Source: Treponema sp.
Lineage (GTDB): Bacteria > Spirochaetota > Spirochaetia > Treponematales > Treponemataceae
DNA: 64,000 nt
Reading direction: 5' to 3'
Assembly (NCBI GenBank): GCA_016286365.1
Contig: JAEESN010000010.1
Coordinates: 27,321 to 91,320, forward strand
Part shown: one piece after another, positions 44,633 through 54,200 of the stretch
Numbering within the stretch: the first letter of the stretch is position 1
Layout: each line of letters opens with the position of its first letter
Translations under genes and position numbers: made by a program
The notes under the pieces: model-generated
Seen by the model: only the letters and a program-made list of their open reading frames with translations
What the model was told of the DNA's origin: nothing
The model's database searches: none

Positions 44633-44668
44633 AAAAGGGATTTTACAGAGCACTGTAAAATCCCTTTT
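44633..44668. terminator. Bidirectional terminator between sugar-binding gene and pckG
   Basis: Sixteen-bp perfect stem (arms AAAAGGGATTTTACAG and CTGTAAAATCCCTTTT) with the 4-base loop AGCA. The arms end in A-run and T-run, so it works on both strands between convergent genes. Confidence 0.88.
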
Positions 44669-44741
44669 CTATATTCAGTATACGTTGCTTTATACAAGCC
44701 CTTCGAAAACCTCAGGGCTCACACTCAAACAAGCGTATAAA

Positions 44742-46589
44742 CTATGCCTTAAGTCTCTTTTCAAGATCATCAAGTGTTGCAGATAATTCTTTAGGAAGGT
44801 GCTTTCCGAATTTTGGATAGTGGTTTTCACGAACATCCTTAACTTCTTTGAGCCATCCTTCTGTATCAACCTTGAGGATTTCTGGAAGAGTCTTCTTGTA
44901 GTAGTCTGCAAGACCATCTGTGTTGAGGGCTCCTTCTTTTGGCATAAATCCGATTGGTGTATCAACGTAGTTGTCTTTTCCGTCACAGCGGTCGAAGATC
45001 CAAGCGAGTACACGGCTGTTGTCACCGTATCCAGGCCACATGAATCCACCAGGAAGATCTGCATTGTTTTCGTCCTTGCGGAACCAGTTAACGTAGAAGA
45101 TCTTTGGTAATTTGTCCTGATCAGCTTTTGCACCAACATCAATCCAGTGCTGGAAGTAGTCACCCATGTTATATCCACAGAATGGAAGAATAGCAAATGG
45201 GTCACGGCGGATCTTACCAACTTCTGCAGCGTTGATTGTAGAAGCAGCAGTGATTTCTGAACCTACGATAGATCCAAGGAATACACCGTGGTTCCAGTTA
45301 CGAGCCTGATGTACGAGAGGTACAGTAGAAGGGCGGCGTCCACCAAAGAGGATAGCAGAAATAGGAACTCCTTCTGGATTTTCCCATTCGTTTGCAATAC
45401 AAGGACACTGTTTAGCAGGTGCTGTAAAGCGTGCATTTGGATGAGCAAATTCTTCACCCTTAGGAGATTTGTCTTTTGGAAGAGCATCACGTGTCTGACC
45501 TTTCCAGTCAACGAGCTTACCTTTAGCAGGATATCCGATTCCTTCCCACCAAACATCTCCGTCTTCTGTAAGAGCACAGTTTGTAAAGATTGTATTTTTA
45601 GAAGCAGAAATCAAAGCGTTCTTGTTTGATTCTTCTGAAGTTCCTGGTGCTACACCAAAGAAACCAGCTTCAGGGTTGATAGCATAAAGGCGTCCGTCTT
45701 TTCCGAACTTCATCCATGCAATATCATCACCTACAGTTTCTACCTTCCATCCTGGAATTGTAGGAATAAGCATAGCAAGGTTTGTTTTTCCACAAGCAGA
45801 TGGGAAAGCACCTGTTACATATTTTACTTCGCCCTGTGGGTTTGTAAGTTTAAGAATGAGCATGTGTTCAGCAAGCCAGCCTTCTTCGCGAGCCAAAACA
45901 GTAGCAATACGAAGAGCAAAACATTTTTTACCGAGCAATGCGTTTCCACCGTATCCTGAACCGTAAGACCAGATGAGGTGTTCTTCAGGGAACTGTGAAA
46001 TGTATTTGTGTTCAACATCAGCACATGGCCAGATTCCGTTGTCTGTTTCGCCATTGTTTAATGGTTTACCAACAGAGTGGAGACATGGAACGAATTCACC
46101 GTCTGTACCGATTACGTCAAGAACTTTCTTTCCGGCACGAGTCATGATGTCCATGTTCAAAACAACGTATTCAGAGTCTGTTAATTCAATACCGTTTTTA
46201 GAGATTGGTGAACCAAGAGGACCCATACAGAATGGGATTACATACATTGTACGACCGTGCATACATCCTTTGTAAAGTCCTTTCATTGTTGCTTTTAATT
46301 CAACTGGGTCAATCCAGTGGTTTGTAGGACCAGCATCTTCTTCTTTTACAGAAGAGATGAATGTACGTCCTTCAACGCGTGCTACATCGCTTGGAAGTGA
46401 GCGGAAAAGGAAACTGTTAGGTTTCTTTGCCAGTGGAGTTGCAAGTCCTGCATCTACACACTTTTTCATCAAGCGGTCATATTCAGCTGTAGAACCATCA
46501 CAAACGTAAACATCATCAGGTTCACACATCTTAACACATTCTTCAATCCATGCCTTAATTTTTGCATGTTTGATGTCATTTAAAGTCAT
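44742..46589 (-). CDS. pckG: Phosphoenolpyruvate carboxykinase (GTP)
   Basis: A 615-residue GTP-dependent PEP carboxykinase, the length and type found in spirochaetes and animals. The P-loop is [15 protein letters not shown], the hyper-reactive Cys is within it, and the [19 protein letters not shown] segment and the WRMR-type [18 protein letters not shown] segment fit. The enzyme interconverts oxaloacetate and PEP; in fermentative treponemes it probably fixes CO2 on the way to succinate. It is cytoplasmic. AAGGAGTTTTT precedes the ATG. Confidence 0.96.
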   Translation of the reverse strand: MTLNDIKHAKIKAWIEECVKMCEPDDVYVCDGSTAEYDRLMKKCVDAGLATPLAKKPNSFLFRSLPSDVARVEGRTFISSVKEEDAGPTNHWIDPVELKATMKGLYKGCMHGRTMYVIPFCMGPLGSPISKNGIELTDSEYVVLNMDIMTRAGKKVLDVIGTDGEFVPCLHSVGKPLNNGETDNGIWPCADVEHKYISQFPEEHLIWSYGSGYGGNALLGKKCFALRIATVLAREEGWLAEHMLILKLTNPQGEVKYVTGAFPSACGKTNLAMLIPTIPGWKVETVGDDIAWMKFGKDGRLYAINPEAGFFGVAPGTSEESNKNALISASKNTIFTNCALTEDGDVWWEGIGYPAKGKLVDWKGQTRDALPKDKSPKGEEFAHPNARFTAPAKQCPCIANEWENPEGVPISAILFGGRRPSTVPLVHQARNWNHGVFLGSIVGSEITAASTINAAEVGKIRRDPFAILPFCGYNMGDYFQHWIDVGAKADQDKLPKIFYVNWFRKDENNADLPGGFMWPGYGDNSRVLAWIFDRCDGKDNYVDTPIGFMPKEGALNTDGLADYYKKTLPEILKVDTEGWLKEVKDVRENHYPKFGKHLPKELSATLDDLEKRLKA

Positions 46590-46778
46590 AAAAACTCCTT
46601 ATATATCTTTAAGCCTTCCGTATTTTTCCGAAAAGACCCATTCTATACCGATTATAACTATAATGATTTTTTGCGTTATCTTCAATAGATATAGATAATT
46701 ATAGACGCCGAAAATTGAGAAAAAATTTTGATTAGATTTGATTAAAAATGATGATTATATATCCTGCGGGAAAACTCT

Positions 46779-47165
46779 TTAAACCTGGAAAGAGAAAAGT
46801 TCGCCGCTCAATGGTCTTGCCCCGGAAAGAATATACGGTGTCTTCATTGCTTTGTGAATTTCTTTCTGAAGAGCGTTCATAAGCATGTTCACATCTTTTT
46901 CGGGTACGTTATCGAGGCTTTTGATTGTTGGTGAAGGCTGATTTTTGATGTCGGCAATGTGTTCAATCATAGAGTTTAAGATTCTGAGCTTATCAATTGA
47001 AACTCCAGTCTGTCCGGCCTTTGCTGCAACACCAGAAACGTGTTCAAAATGAGAGTATAATAATGCTGATCTGCTTACAGGGACATAGAGCTTTCCGTAG
47101 TTATTACTTGTCTGAGCAATATTTTCGTATGATAAAGCACTTAAATTTCCTACTGATGAAGTCAT
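46779..47165 (-). CDS. Small conserved protein of unknown function
   Basis: A 128-residue soluble protein, mostly helical, with no signal peptide or recognised motif. An N-terminal Ser/Asn-rich stretch precedes amphipathic helices (DKLRILNSMIEHIADIKNQ and NMLMNALQKEIHKAM). AGAGAGGTGGTG precedes the ATG, so it is probably a real gene. It is divergent from purF and downstream of nothing obvious; no function is proposed. Confidence 0.6.
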   Translation of the reverse strand: MTSSVGNLSALSYENIAQTSNNYGKLYVPVSRSALLYSHFEHVSGVAAKAGQTGVSIDKLRILNSMIEHIADIKNQPSPTIKSLDNVPEKDVNMLMNALQKEIHKAMKTPYILSGARPLSGELFSFQV

Positions 47166-47296
47166 ATCACCACCTCTCTACTTTATATAATCGGAAAGCG
47201 CAGTAAAAAATTTAGTAAAATTTATAGAATTTATTAAAAAATAAATATATACTCCATATTATATTTAACAGGAATCTGAAAATTATTCCACATTAA

Positions 47297-47332
47297 AAAC
47301 CGGCAAAACACAAATCTTAAACCGGCAAAACA
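47297..47332 (+). promoter_or_regulatory. Tandem 14-bp direct repeat in the purF leader
   Basis: AAACCGGCAAAACA occurs at 47297-47310 and 47319-47332, 22 bases apart, close to two DNA turns. The second copy ends just before the AGGAAGG ribosome site of purF. It could be an operator or an RNA-binding site. It has some likeness to the CCGAAC-type PurBox of Bacillus PurR, but the centre differs. Confidence 0.5.
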
Positions 47333-47343
47333 GGAAGGATAAA

Positions 47344-48759
47344 ATGGGCGGATTTTTTGGAGTTGCTTCTAAAAGTGACTGTTCTTTAGATCTTTTTTTT
47401 GGTGTTGATTATCACTCGCACTTAGGAACAAGACGCGGTGGTCTTGCTGTATACAAAGATAACGGAAAATTTGAACGCTCAATCCACAATATTCAGAATT
47501 CTCCATTCAGAACAAAATTCGAAACAGACATAAACGAAATGAAAGGCAAGATGGGAATTGGTTGTATCAGTGATTACGAACCTCAGCCACTTTTAGTTCA
47601 TTCCCACCTTGGAGATTTTGCCATTACAACAGTCGGAATTGTTACAAATAAAGACGAACTCGTGCAGGAAGTTTTAGACAGCGGATACACACACTTTTTG
47701 GAAATGAGCGGTGGCGAAATCAACCAGACAGAGCTTATTGTTGCCCTTATCAATCATAAAACATCAATCGTAGACGGAATCAACTTTGTTCAGGAAAAAA
47801 TCAAAGGATCCATGAGCATGCTCATCTTAACAAAAGACGGAATCTATGCTGCCCGCGATAAATACGGCCGTACACCAATTCAGATCGGTCATAAGGAAGG
47901 CGCATACTGTGCATCATTCGAAAATTTTGCATACGCAAACCTTGGTTACGATGATTATCACGAGCTTGGTCCTGCAGAAATAGACCTCATCACCGCAGAC
48001 AAAGTAGAAATCCTTCAGAAGCCTGGCAAAGAGATGAAAATCTGTACCTTCCTCTGGATTTACTACGGATATCCTACAGCAAGTTACGAAGGAGTAAACG
48101 TAGAAACAATGCGCTACAACTGCGGAAAATATCTTGCACAGCGCGATAAAGATTCAGTTCATCCGGACAGCGTTTCTGGTGTACCGGACAGTGGAATTGC
48201 ACATGCAGTAGGATACTCAAACGAATCAGGTATTCCATTTACACGTCCGTTCATCAAATACACACCAACATGGTCACGCTCATTCATGCCGGTTAATCAG
48301 GAACAGAGAAACAAAGTTGCACACATGAAGCTCATTCCTGTAAAACCATTAATCGACGGAAAGAAAATCCTTTTAATCGATGATTCAATCGTACGCGGAA
48401 CACAGCTCAGAGAAACAACAGATTTCTTATACAAAAACGGAGCAAAGGAAGTTCACATCAGACCTGCTTGCCCTCCTCTCGTATACGGATGTAAATACTT
48501 AAACTTCAGCCGTTCTAATTCCGAGATGGATTTAATCACAAGAAGAATAATCAAACAGTTCGAAGGCGATAACGTAAGCGAAGAAATTTTACAGAAATAC
48601 TGCGATCCTGACACACCGGAATACGAAAAGATGGTAGAAGAAATCAGAAAGCAGCTTCACTTTACAACACTCCGCTTCCACCGCTTGGACGATATGCTCG
48701 ACAGCACAGGATTAGATCACTGTAAGCTTTGTACTTACTGCTGGAACGGAAAAGAATAA
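47344..48759 (+). CDS. purF: Amidophosphoribosyltransferase homologue with degenerate glutaminase site
   Basis: A 471-residue PurF-type protein. The PRTase half has the PRPP motif LLIDDSIVRGTQLRETT (about residues 342-358), the flag region and iron-sulfur-type cysteines (KICTF, RPACPPLVYGC, DHCKLCTYC). In the N-terminal Ntn domain the catalytic Cys after Met1 is Gly (MGGFFG), the HxRYST segment is replaced by GCISDY, HNGNLTN reads TVGIVTN, and the SDSE-type loop is changed. Glutamine hydrolysis is therefore unlikely. The protein may use free ammonia or a partner amidotransferase, or may have another role. Two direct repeats precede the ATG. Confidence 0.85.
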   Translation: MGGFFGVASKSDCSLDLFFGVDYHSHLGTRRGGLAVYKDNGKFERSIHNIQNSPFRTKFETDINEMKGKMGIGCISDYEPQPLLVHSHLGDFAITTVGIVTNKDELVQEVLDSGYTHFLEMSGGEINQTELIVALINHKTSIVDGINFVQEKIKGSMSMLILTKDGIYAARDKYGRTPIQIGHKEGAYCASFENFAYANLGYDDYHELGPAEIDLITADKVEILQKPGKEMKICTFLWIYYGYPTASYEGVNVETMRYNCGKYLAQRDKDSVHPDSVSGVPDSGIAHAVGYSNESGIPFTRPFIKYTPTWSRSFMPVNQEQRNKVAHMKLIPVKPLIDGKKILLIDDSIVRGTQLRETTDFLYKNGAKEVHIRPACPPLVYGCKYLNFSRSNSEMDLITRRIIKQFEGDNVSEEILQKYCDPDTPEYEKMVEEIRKQLHFTTLRFHRLDDMLDSTGLDHCKLCTYCWNGKE

Positions 48760-48761
48760 AA

Positions 48762-48786
48762 AAAGGCAGACATTAAGTCTGCCTTT
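48762..48786 (+). terminator. Terminator after purF
   Basis: AAAGGCAGAC and GTCTGCCTTT form a perfect 10-bp stem with loop ATTAA. The flanking A-run allows function on the minus strand too, for the convergent esterase gene. Confidence 0.78.
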
Positions 48787-48825
48787 AAAACCCACAATCC
48801 ATCTATAAAATCTGTAAACTCAATT

Positions 48826-50868
48826 CTATAAACTGATATTAAAAGGTCCTACAGGAATTTCATCCTTTGTATAAAGATTTACTATATCAGGATTATCGCT
48901 CCAGAGATAACGAAGCTCGCACAAAGAAGCAGAATCAATTCCGGCTCCCACAGGCTCGTAAATTTCAACTTCATTTTTAGAAATCAATTTTGCTTCTGCA
49001 TCCAGAACAACCTTTTCTTTTCCTTTTTCTGCCAGAAACGAAAATCCGTAAACTTTTTCTGTCTGTTTAGAAAAATCTGCCCTTTCGTCCGTTACTTCGT
49101 ATGCAAAAAGACCTGATTTTTCACTGTCAAAACGGATTGTAAACACCTTGTTCTTTTTTTCGCAGAATAAAACCTTTGGAGATGCAGGATATTTTTTTCC
49201 GTAAGCAAGACGCAATGCTTCCTGTGCTGCACGGGTTCCGGCTGTAAGTTTTTTCTCCGGATGAAGATCATTCCATTCACCACCGTCGATTAAAACAGCA
49301 AGACCCGCATTTTCTGTAGAATAAACTGCATCTGCCTGTGCTTTTCTAAGCTGTGGCCAAGAGCCCGCATCCGGAACCTGTACATTTTTTCTTCCATCGT
49401 TCCATCCAGGAAGCTGAAGTACAACAAAAGGCATATTTTTATAAGCATATTTAAACTTACCGCGCCAGAGTTCAATCATCTTACACAAAAGCTCTTTATA
49501 TTCTGAATATCTTAGCGCATTCGATTCACCCTGGTACCAGATTGCACCGCGCACAGAATGATTTAAGCATGGAGCAAGCATTGTGTTGTAAAGAGCTGTC
49601 GGTTCCCATTCAAAAAACATTTCGCCAGGGCGGAGTTCTACTTCGCAGCCTACGCTACACTTCCAGTTACCGCTTAAATCAATCCTTAAGCCCTTTGGCT
49701 TTTCCGAAAGTTTTTTTGCCGGGACTTTTTCCACATTTCTGTATGCAACAGGCGGAATATAAACATCATCCGTAAAGATAAAATACGGTTTTTCTTCGTA
49801 AAAACGCACAGGAATAGAAGAATTTTTCTGAACCCTTACAGTTAAAGTGTTTTTTCCTTCTTTAAGGGCACCGGTTGGAATTGAATATCTTCTTGGAGGA
49901 TAGCAGTAAGGAGTTTCACCGCAGAAAGCACCGTTCACCCAAGCCTTATCTGCATCAACGATTGTTCCAAGCCAGAGATTTACTTTCTTTCCCTGAACAG
50001 CTTTTAATTCTTCGGCTGTAAGTTCAAATTCTTTTTTAAACCACATTACGCCGGCTTTTTTAATATCAGTAAAATCAGCTGGAATAACGCAATCCTTCCA
50101 TTCAGAACCAAGACTTAAATAATCAAGCTTGTCCCAGGCATTTTTAATTCCCTTGTCTTCTTTTTCTACCTTTGCGTACCATTTTCCGATTGCATCAGCT
50201 GCTTTTTTTGCAGTTTCTTCTACAAGCTTTGAATTCTTCCATTTGTCTGCTCGCAAAAGATAATCCTTTTTACCAAGCTGTTTAAAAGAATCATAATCCA
50301 TCCACGATTCAACCGGAGAGCCACCCTGACTCGCATTAATAATTCCAACCGGAACCTTTAATTCTGAATAAAGCTTTTTTGCAAAAAAATATGCCGTACC
50401 CGAAAGAGAGCCCATAGTTTCCGGACTTGCACAAACCCATTTAGGATTTTCGACAGTGTCCCTCGGGCCATCAAATGCATAAGAGATTGGCATTGTAATC
50501 ATTCTGATGTTGTCGTTTTTCTTTAAAGAAAATTCTTCGGGATAGCTATAGAAAAGACGTTCCATAGGAAGCTGAGCATTAGACTGACCGGAGCTTACCC
50601 AAACTTCGCCTACAAAAACATCCTTATATTCGATTTTTTCGTTTTGATTAGAGATTGAAAGTTCAAAAGGGCCGCCGGCTTTACCCGGATTAAATTCTAT
50701 TGACCATTTACCATCTGCATCAGATTTAGCAGAAAAGGTCTTGCCCCTAAAAGACAGTTGTATAGAAGAAAATGGTTCTGCAGAGCCGGTAGCACAGTTT
50801 GTTACTTCTCTCTGCAAAACCATTCCATCACTATAAATTCCGTTTACGCAAAAAAGTTCTTTACTCAT
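48826..50868 (-). CDS. Sialate O-acetylesterase-family enzyme
   Basis: The frame opens at 50904, but ATG 50868 is the likely start (680 residues). The SGNH/SASA nucleophile is in SSGQSNAQLPM (near residue 91), and the Asp/His pair is near NDLHPEKK. A beta-sandwich insertion (about 290-400; MWFKKEFELTAEEL to NSSIPVRFYEEKP) splits the catalytic domain, as in many of these enzymes. There is no signal peptide. Substrates include O-acetylated sialic acid or acetylated xylan; the latter fits this genome, but it is inference. No clear Shine-Dalgarno is seen. Confidence 0.82.
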   Translation of the reverse strand: MSKELFCVNGIYSDGMVLQREVTNCATGSAEPFSSIQLSFRGKTFSAKSDADGKWSIEFNPGKAGGPFELSISNQNEKIEYKDVFVGEVWVSSGQSNAQLPMERLFYSYPEEFSLKKNDNIRMITMPISYAFDGPRDTVENPKWVCASPETMGSLSGTAYFFAKKLYSELKVPVGIINASQGGSPVESWMDYDSFKQLGKKDYLLRADKWKNSKLVEETAKKAADAIGKWYAKVEKEDKGIKNAWDKLDYLSLGSEWKDCVIPADFTDIKKAGVMWFKKEFELTAEELKAVQGKKVNLWLGTIVDADKAWVNGAFCGETPYCYPPRRYSIPTGALKEGKNTLTVRVQKNSSIPVRFYEEKPYFIFTDDVYIPPVAYRNVEKVPAKKLSEKPKGLRIDLSGNWKCSVGCEVELRPGEMFFEWEPTALYNTMLAPCLNHSVRGAIWYQGESNALRYSEYKELLCKMIELWRGKFKYAYKNMPFVVLQLPGWNDGRKNVQVPDAGSWPQLRKAQADAVYSTENAGLAVLIDGGEWNDLHPEKKLTAGTRAAQEALRLAYGKKYPASPKVLFCEKKNKVFTIRFDSEKSGLFAYEVTDERADFSKQTEKVYGFSFLAEKGKEKVVLDAEAKLISKNEVEIYEPVGAGIDSASLCELRYLWSDNPDIVNLYTKDEIPVGPFNISL

Positions 50869-50952
50869 AATAGAATATTTTAACTGTATAAAAATATCCC
50901 GCAATCAGTTAAAACACTGATTATCAAGCTAAAACCTTTTTACGACTCAAGT

Positions 50953-51921
50953 TTATCTTCTTGCAGCATCCTGTCTCTTAAGTCTCTGTGCACTCTGAAT
51001 TTCTTTATCGATGTAGTCGATATATTCAGCAGCACGCTTGTCTCCAGAAGCTTTGTATACTTTTTCCATTTCTGATTTAGCCTGACTAAGATTTCCTAAA
51101 GCGAGCTGTAACAAAGCAGCATTGTATCCTGCAACAAAGTATCCTGTTTCGTCGTAAACTCTCTTGTAAATCTTATAGCTGTCTATAAGCTGACCTTTAT
51201 CTGCAAGCTTATCTGCCTGTTTCAAATCATCATTCTTTGTTTCATCTTCAAGAAGAGTAACAGAGCATGTTTCCTGATAAGGCTGGATTGCATAAAGAAC
51301 ATCATCAACAAAACCATTTATATCGTAGCGGAGAAGATCAAGTGGAGTAGACAAGTCTGATTTATCTGTAACTTCAGAAGAAGTCTTTGTAAATTCGCAC
51401 TGCTTTGTAGCAATAGTCTTGTCGTTGATTCCATTTACAAATGAATACCTCATAACAAAATGGAGTTTTCTCTGCCATCTTGTTTCATAGATGTATTTTT
51501 CTGTTGTATTAATATTGCTTCCGCGCTTTTCAACTCGTTTTTCACCAGGTTTTAATGGAACATAATTTGGATTTTCAATTCTAACCTGTCGCGAAGTATC
51601 ATTTACTTCAAAAACGATGATTTCTGCATCAAAATAAACATCAGCATTTGCACGACGGTCGCGGGCTGTATAAACAGTGAAGTATCCGCCCGAAGTAATA
51701 CGTCTATTTAAAGTATCTTCTATATATTGTGCAACTCTAGTGTCATCACCGCTGCTTGAATATCGTGAATATGATGGTACAATAACACTTTCGATTGCAA
51801 TAGAACGGGCACCATTCAAATCAAGATCAGCAGGACGGTCAACCTTATAACTTACAGTAGTAGCACAACCGGTTAAAACAAAAGCCGATAAAACAACTCC
51901 AAAAAACTTTCTTAGTTTCAT
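50953..51921 (-). CDS. Lipoprotein with C-terminal TPR-like helices
   Basis: The frame opens at 52014, but ATG 51921 (after GAGGTATTTTTT) gives a normal lipoprotein signal peptide with LTGC (322 residues). The N-terminal mature half is beta/alpha (IAIESVIVPSYS-ARVAQYIEDTLNRRI), similar in style to envelope lipoproteins of the LpoB/CsgG-like kind, but the assignment is weak. The last 110 residues form TPR-like helix pairs (QADKLADKGQLIDSYKIYKRVYD), followed by an Arg/Lys-rich tail. The role is unknown. It is divergent from the antiporter. Confidence 0.7.
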   Translation of the reverse strand: MKLRKFFGVVLSAFVLTGCATTVSYKVDRPADLDLNGARSIAIESVIVPSYSRYSSSGDDTRVAQYIEDTLNRRITSGGYFTVYTARDRRANADVYFDAEIIVFEVNDTSRQVRIENPNYVPLKPGEKRVEKRGSNINTTEKYIYETRWQRKLHFVMRYSFVNGINDKTIATKQCEFTKTSSEVTDKSDLSTPLDLLRYDINGFVDDVLYAIQPYQETCSVTLLEDETKNDDLKQADKLADKGQLIDSYKIYKRVYDETGYFVAGYNAALLQLALGNLSQAKSEMEKVYKASGDKRAAEYIDYIDKEIQSAQRLKRQDAARR

Positions 51922-52085
51922 AAAAAATACCTCATATATTTTTGATTTGTAAGTACAGTATAGAAGATTTTCTTCAATATTAACAGTAAGAAATTTCTCA
52001 AAAACCCCCTCCACTTGCTATAAATTTACTTAATAAATATAATGATGTAATTTTATTTATAACAAAATTTTATGGGAACAATAAT

Positions 52086-53366
52086 ATGGATGCTTTACCA
52101 GACACACAGATTGCTTTACAGATACTATTATCCGTTGGAATTATTGTAATAGCAGCAAAATTTTTTGGAACACTTTCTAAAAAAATCGGAGTACCACAGG
52201 TAGCCGGAATGATAGTTGCCGGCCTTCTTTTAAAAATACTTCCTTTCTTTAAAAATTTCGGTGCAACAGAAACAAACGCTGTCTTTGCAGAAGCTAATCA
52301 GTTTATTTCATACATGAGCGAAATAGGTGTAATACTGATTATGTTTTCGGCAGGGCTTGGAACAAATTTAAAACAGCTCATCAAATCGGGGCCAAAAGCA
52401 ACAGTCATAGCTTTATGCGGAGTTTTAGTGCCTTTAGTTATGGGAACACTTCTAGGCTTCTGCTTCTGGGGATTCAGCGGCTTTGGTACACCTGAATTTT
52501 TTAAATGCGTCTTTATTGGAACAATTTTAACTGCAACTTCAGTAAGCATTTCGGTAGCAGTTTTAAAGGAATTCGGAAAAATTAAAACCGATGTAGGACA
52601 GACAATCATAAGCGCCGCAATCATCGACGACGTAATCGGTATTATAGTTTTAACAATTGTACTTGGTGTAAGCTCGGGAAAGGGCGGATACCTTCAGATT
52701 ATCTTAAAAACACTCGCCTTTTTTGTATGCGCCATTGTAGCAGGCTTTATAATCTACAGATTCTTCCGCTGGTACGACAAAAGACATCCCCATTCAAGAA
52801 GAATTCCTATTTATGCACTTGGTGTAGCACTCATCTTTGCTTACTGTGCCGAAAACTTTTTTGGAATTGCAGACATCACAGGAGCTTATATTGCAGGAAT
52901 CGTCCTCTGCAGCTTAAGCGATGCATCTTACATGGAATCAAAAATCGATATCAACTCATACATGTTCTTCAGCCCGATTTTCTTTGCAAGCATAGGCTTA
53001 AAAACAAATATCTCTGGCATGCAGATAGATTTACTCTGGTTTTCGCTCGCATTCGTAGCCGTAGGATGTATTTCTAAGATTATAGGCTGCAGCGGAATTT
53101 CAAGACTCTTAGGATACAATAACAAAGAATCAATTCAGATAGGACTTGGTATGATGGTTAGAGGCGAAGTTGCCCTAATTGTAACAACAAAGGGACTTGG
53201 ACTGGGACTCATAGATTCAAAATATTTTACTTCGGTAATACTTTTGATTATTGTTTCTTCTATGCTGGTACCGGTTCTTCTTAAAAAAGCCTTTGACATA
53301 AAAAAAGAACCCGAGATTCCCCCGGAACAAAAATCGTCACAGGAAAGAATCCCGGCTTCCAAATAA
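52086..53366 (+). CDS. Kef/CPA2-type cation:proton antiporter
   Basis: A 426-residue integral membrane protein with about 12-13 helices of the monovalent cation:proton antiporter-2 (Na+/H+ exchanger) family. The conserved ISAAIIDDVIGIIVL segment carries the Asp pair used in cation transport, and the GVPQVAGMIVAGLLL segment is typical. There is no TrkA-N domain, and the C-terminal tail (about 405-426) is short and charged. Na+, K+ or another cation cannot be distinguished. The gene is monocistronic by position. Confidence 0.9.
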   Translation: MDALPDTQIALQILLSVGIIVIAAKFFGTLSKKIGVPQVAGMIVAGLLLKILPFFKNFGATETNAVFAEANQFISYMSEIGVILIMFSAGLGTNLKQLIKSGPKATVIALCGVLVPLVMGTLLGFCFWGFSGFGTPEFFKCVFIGTILTATSVSISVAVLKEFGKIKTDVGQTIISAAIIDDVIGIIVLTIVLGVSSGKGGYLQIILKTLAFFVCAIVAGFIIYRFFRWYDKRHPHSRRIPIYALGVALIFAYCAENFFGIADITGAYIAGIVLCSLSDASYMESKIDINSYMFFSPIFFASIGLKTNISGMQIDLLWFSLAFVAVGCISKIIGCSGISRLLGYNNKESIQIGLGMMVRGEVALIVTTKGLGLGLIDSKYFTSVILLIIVSSMLVPVLLKKAFDIKKEPEIPPEQKSSQERIPASK

Positions 53367-53386
53367 ATCTAAACGCTTAAAAAAAA

Positions 53387-53779
53387 TTATTTATTTAAAA
53401 TATCCTCTGCAAGTTTTACACATTCATAAACGAGGGCATCGCAGTGAGCTTTTTTATCGCCGCCTTCCCTCTTGTTTATTTCTAAAAGCTCAAAACAGTT
53501 GATTTTATCCTCGTGATTTTTTTTGAACTCATTGAACAAAGCTTTAACATCAGCGGGATCAGCCTTACCACAAAGCCCCATAGCCATTAAAGCCCCGGTG
53601 ATAGCCCCGCAAACACTTCCACACTTCATCCCTCCGCCAAAATTCGCAGCAAAATTGTATGCAGTTTTATCATCCATCCCGGTTGCCTCAGATAAAGCCA
53701 TGAGCACCGACTGCGCACAATTATGATGCGGCTCCACAATCGCCCTTATTTTTTCCGCCTTTTCAAGATATTTACTCAT
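53387..53779 (-). CDS. C_GCAxxG_C_C-family protein
   Basis: The frame can be extended to 53893 through repeat DNA, but ATG 53779 with AAAAGGAGTATCT upstream is the clear start (130 residues). The family signature is complete: HNCAQSVL, GGGMKCGSVCGAITGALMAMG, INCFELL and HCDALVYECVKLAEDIL, with about seven Cys. These proteins are thought to bind metal or heme-like cofactors, and some are fused to redox proteins. The role here is unknown. It is cytoplasmic. Confidence 0.9.
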   Translation of the reverse strand: MSKYLEKAEKIRAIVEPHHNCAQSVLMALSEATGMDDKTAYNFAANFGGGMKCGSVCGAITGALMAMGLCGKADPADVKALFNEFKKNHEDKINCFELLEINKREGGDKKAHCDALVYECVKLAEDILNK

Positions 53780-53824
53780 AGATACTCCTTTTGGAATATT
53801 ATAACTCAAATATTTCAAAAAGGA

Positions 53825-53910
53825 AGAGGGGAATGCCTTCCCCTCGCTCCAGCCATAAATGGCTTTCGCTACCCCTTCTCCTAGGGGTTCCACCCCTAAA
53901 ACCCCGTTTT
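53825..53910. repeat. GC-rich intergenic repeat with paired stems
   Basis: This stretch contains GAGGGGAATGCCTTCCCCTC, a near-perfect hairpin, then AGCCATAAATGGCT, then stacked GGGGTT-type stems (CCTAGGGGTTCCACCCC). Its reverse complement contains AGAAGGGGTAG, also found in the ABC-F linker. The sequence style is that of dispersed noncoding repeats. Confidence 0.6.
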
Positions 53911-53988
53911 AATATAGCTATTTTAACTTGATTATAAAAATTGATTAATCTACAATTATTTCAAAACTCATATGCCAGGAGGATGTCT

Positions 53989-54165
53989 ATGCCAACTATT
54001 TCGAAGTATAAAAAATCAGAAGTCAAAAACAAATCTACTGTCGAATTCCGCAAAAAAGTAGACGACACTCTCACCGACGAAGAAATCGACAGAATATTCG
54101 ACGTAAGGGATCATTCACCCGACACATACGAAAGTCATGTTTTTGATGGAGTATTTGACGATTAA
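53989..54165 (+). CDS. Small antitoxin-like protein
   Basis: A 58-residue protein. The frame can be extended to 53941, but ATG 53989 follows AGGAGG by six bases. The sequence is charged and helical (VEFRKKVDDTLTDEEIDRIFDVRDHS) with an acidic C-terminus; it resembles short antitoxins that neutralise PIN toxins, but no DNA-binding motif is clear. It is directly followed by a truncated PIN-domain remnant, which supports a former toxin-antitoxin pair. It may now be an orphan. Confidence 0.55.
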   Translation: MPTISKYKKSEVKNKSTVEFRKKVDDTLTDEEIDRIFDVRDHSPDTYESHVFDGVFDD

Positions 54166-54200
54166 TAAATAATTATGATGATTACAATGATAAAGAACCT

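Noticed and set aside
44690..45220. Open frame of 176 codons on the minus strand
   Set aside because: It overlaps the intact pckG in another frame; pckG is a full-length, motif-complete enzyme.
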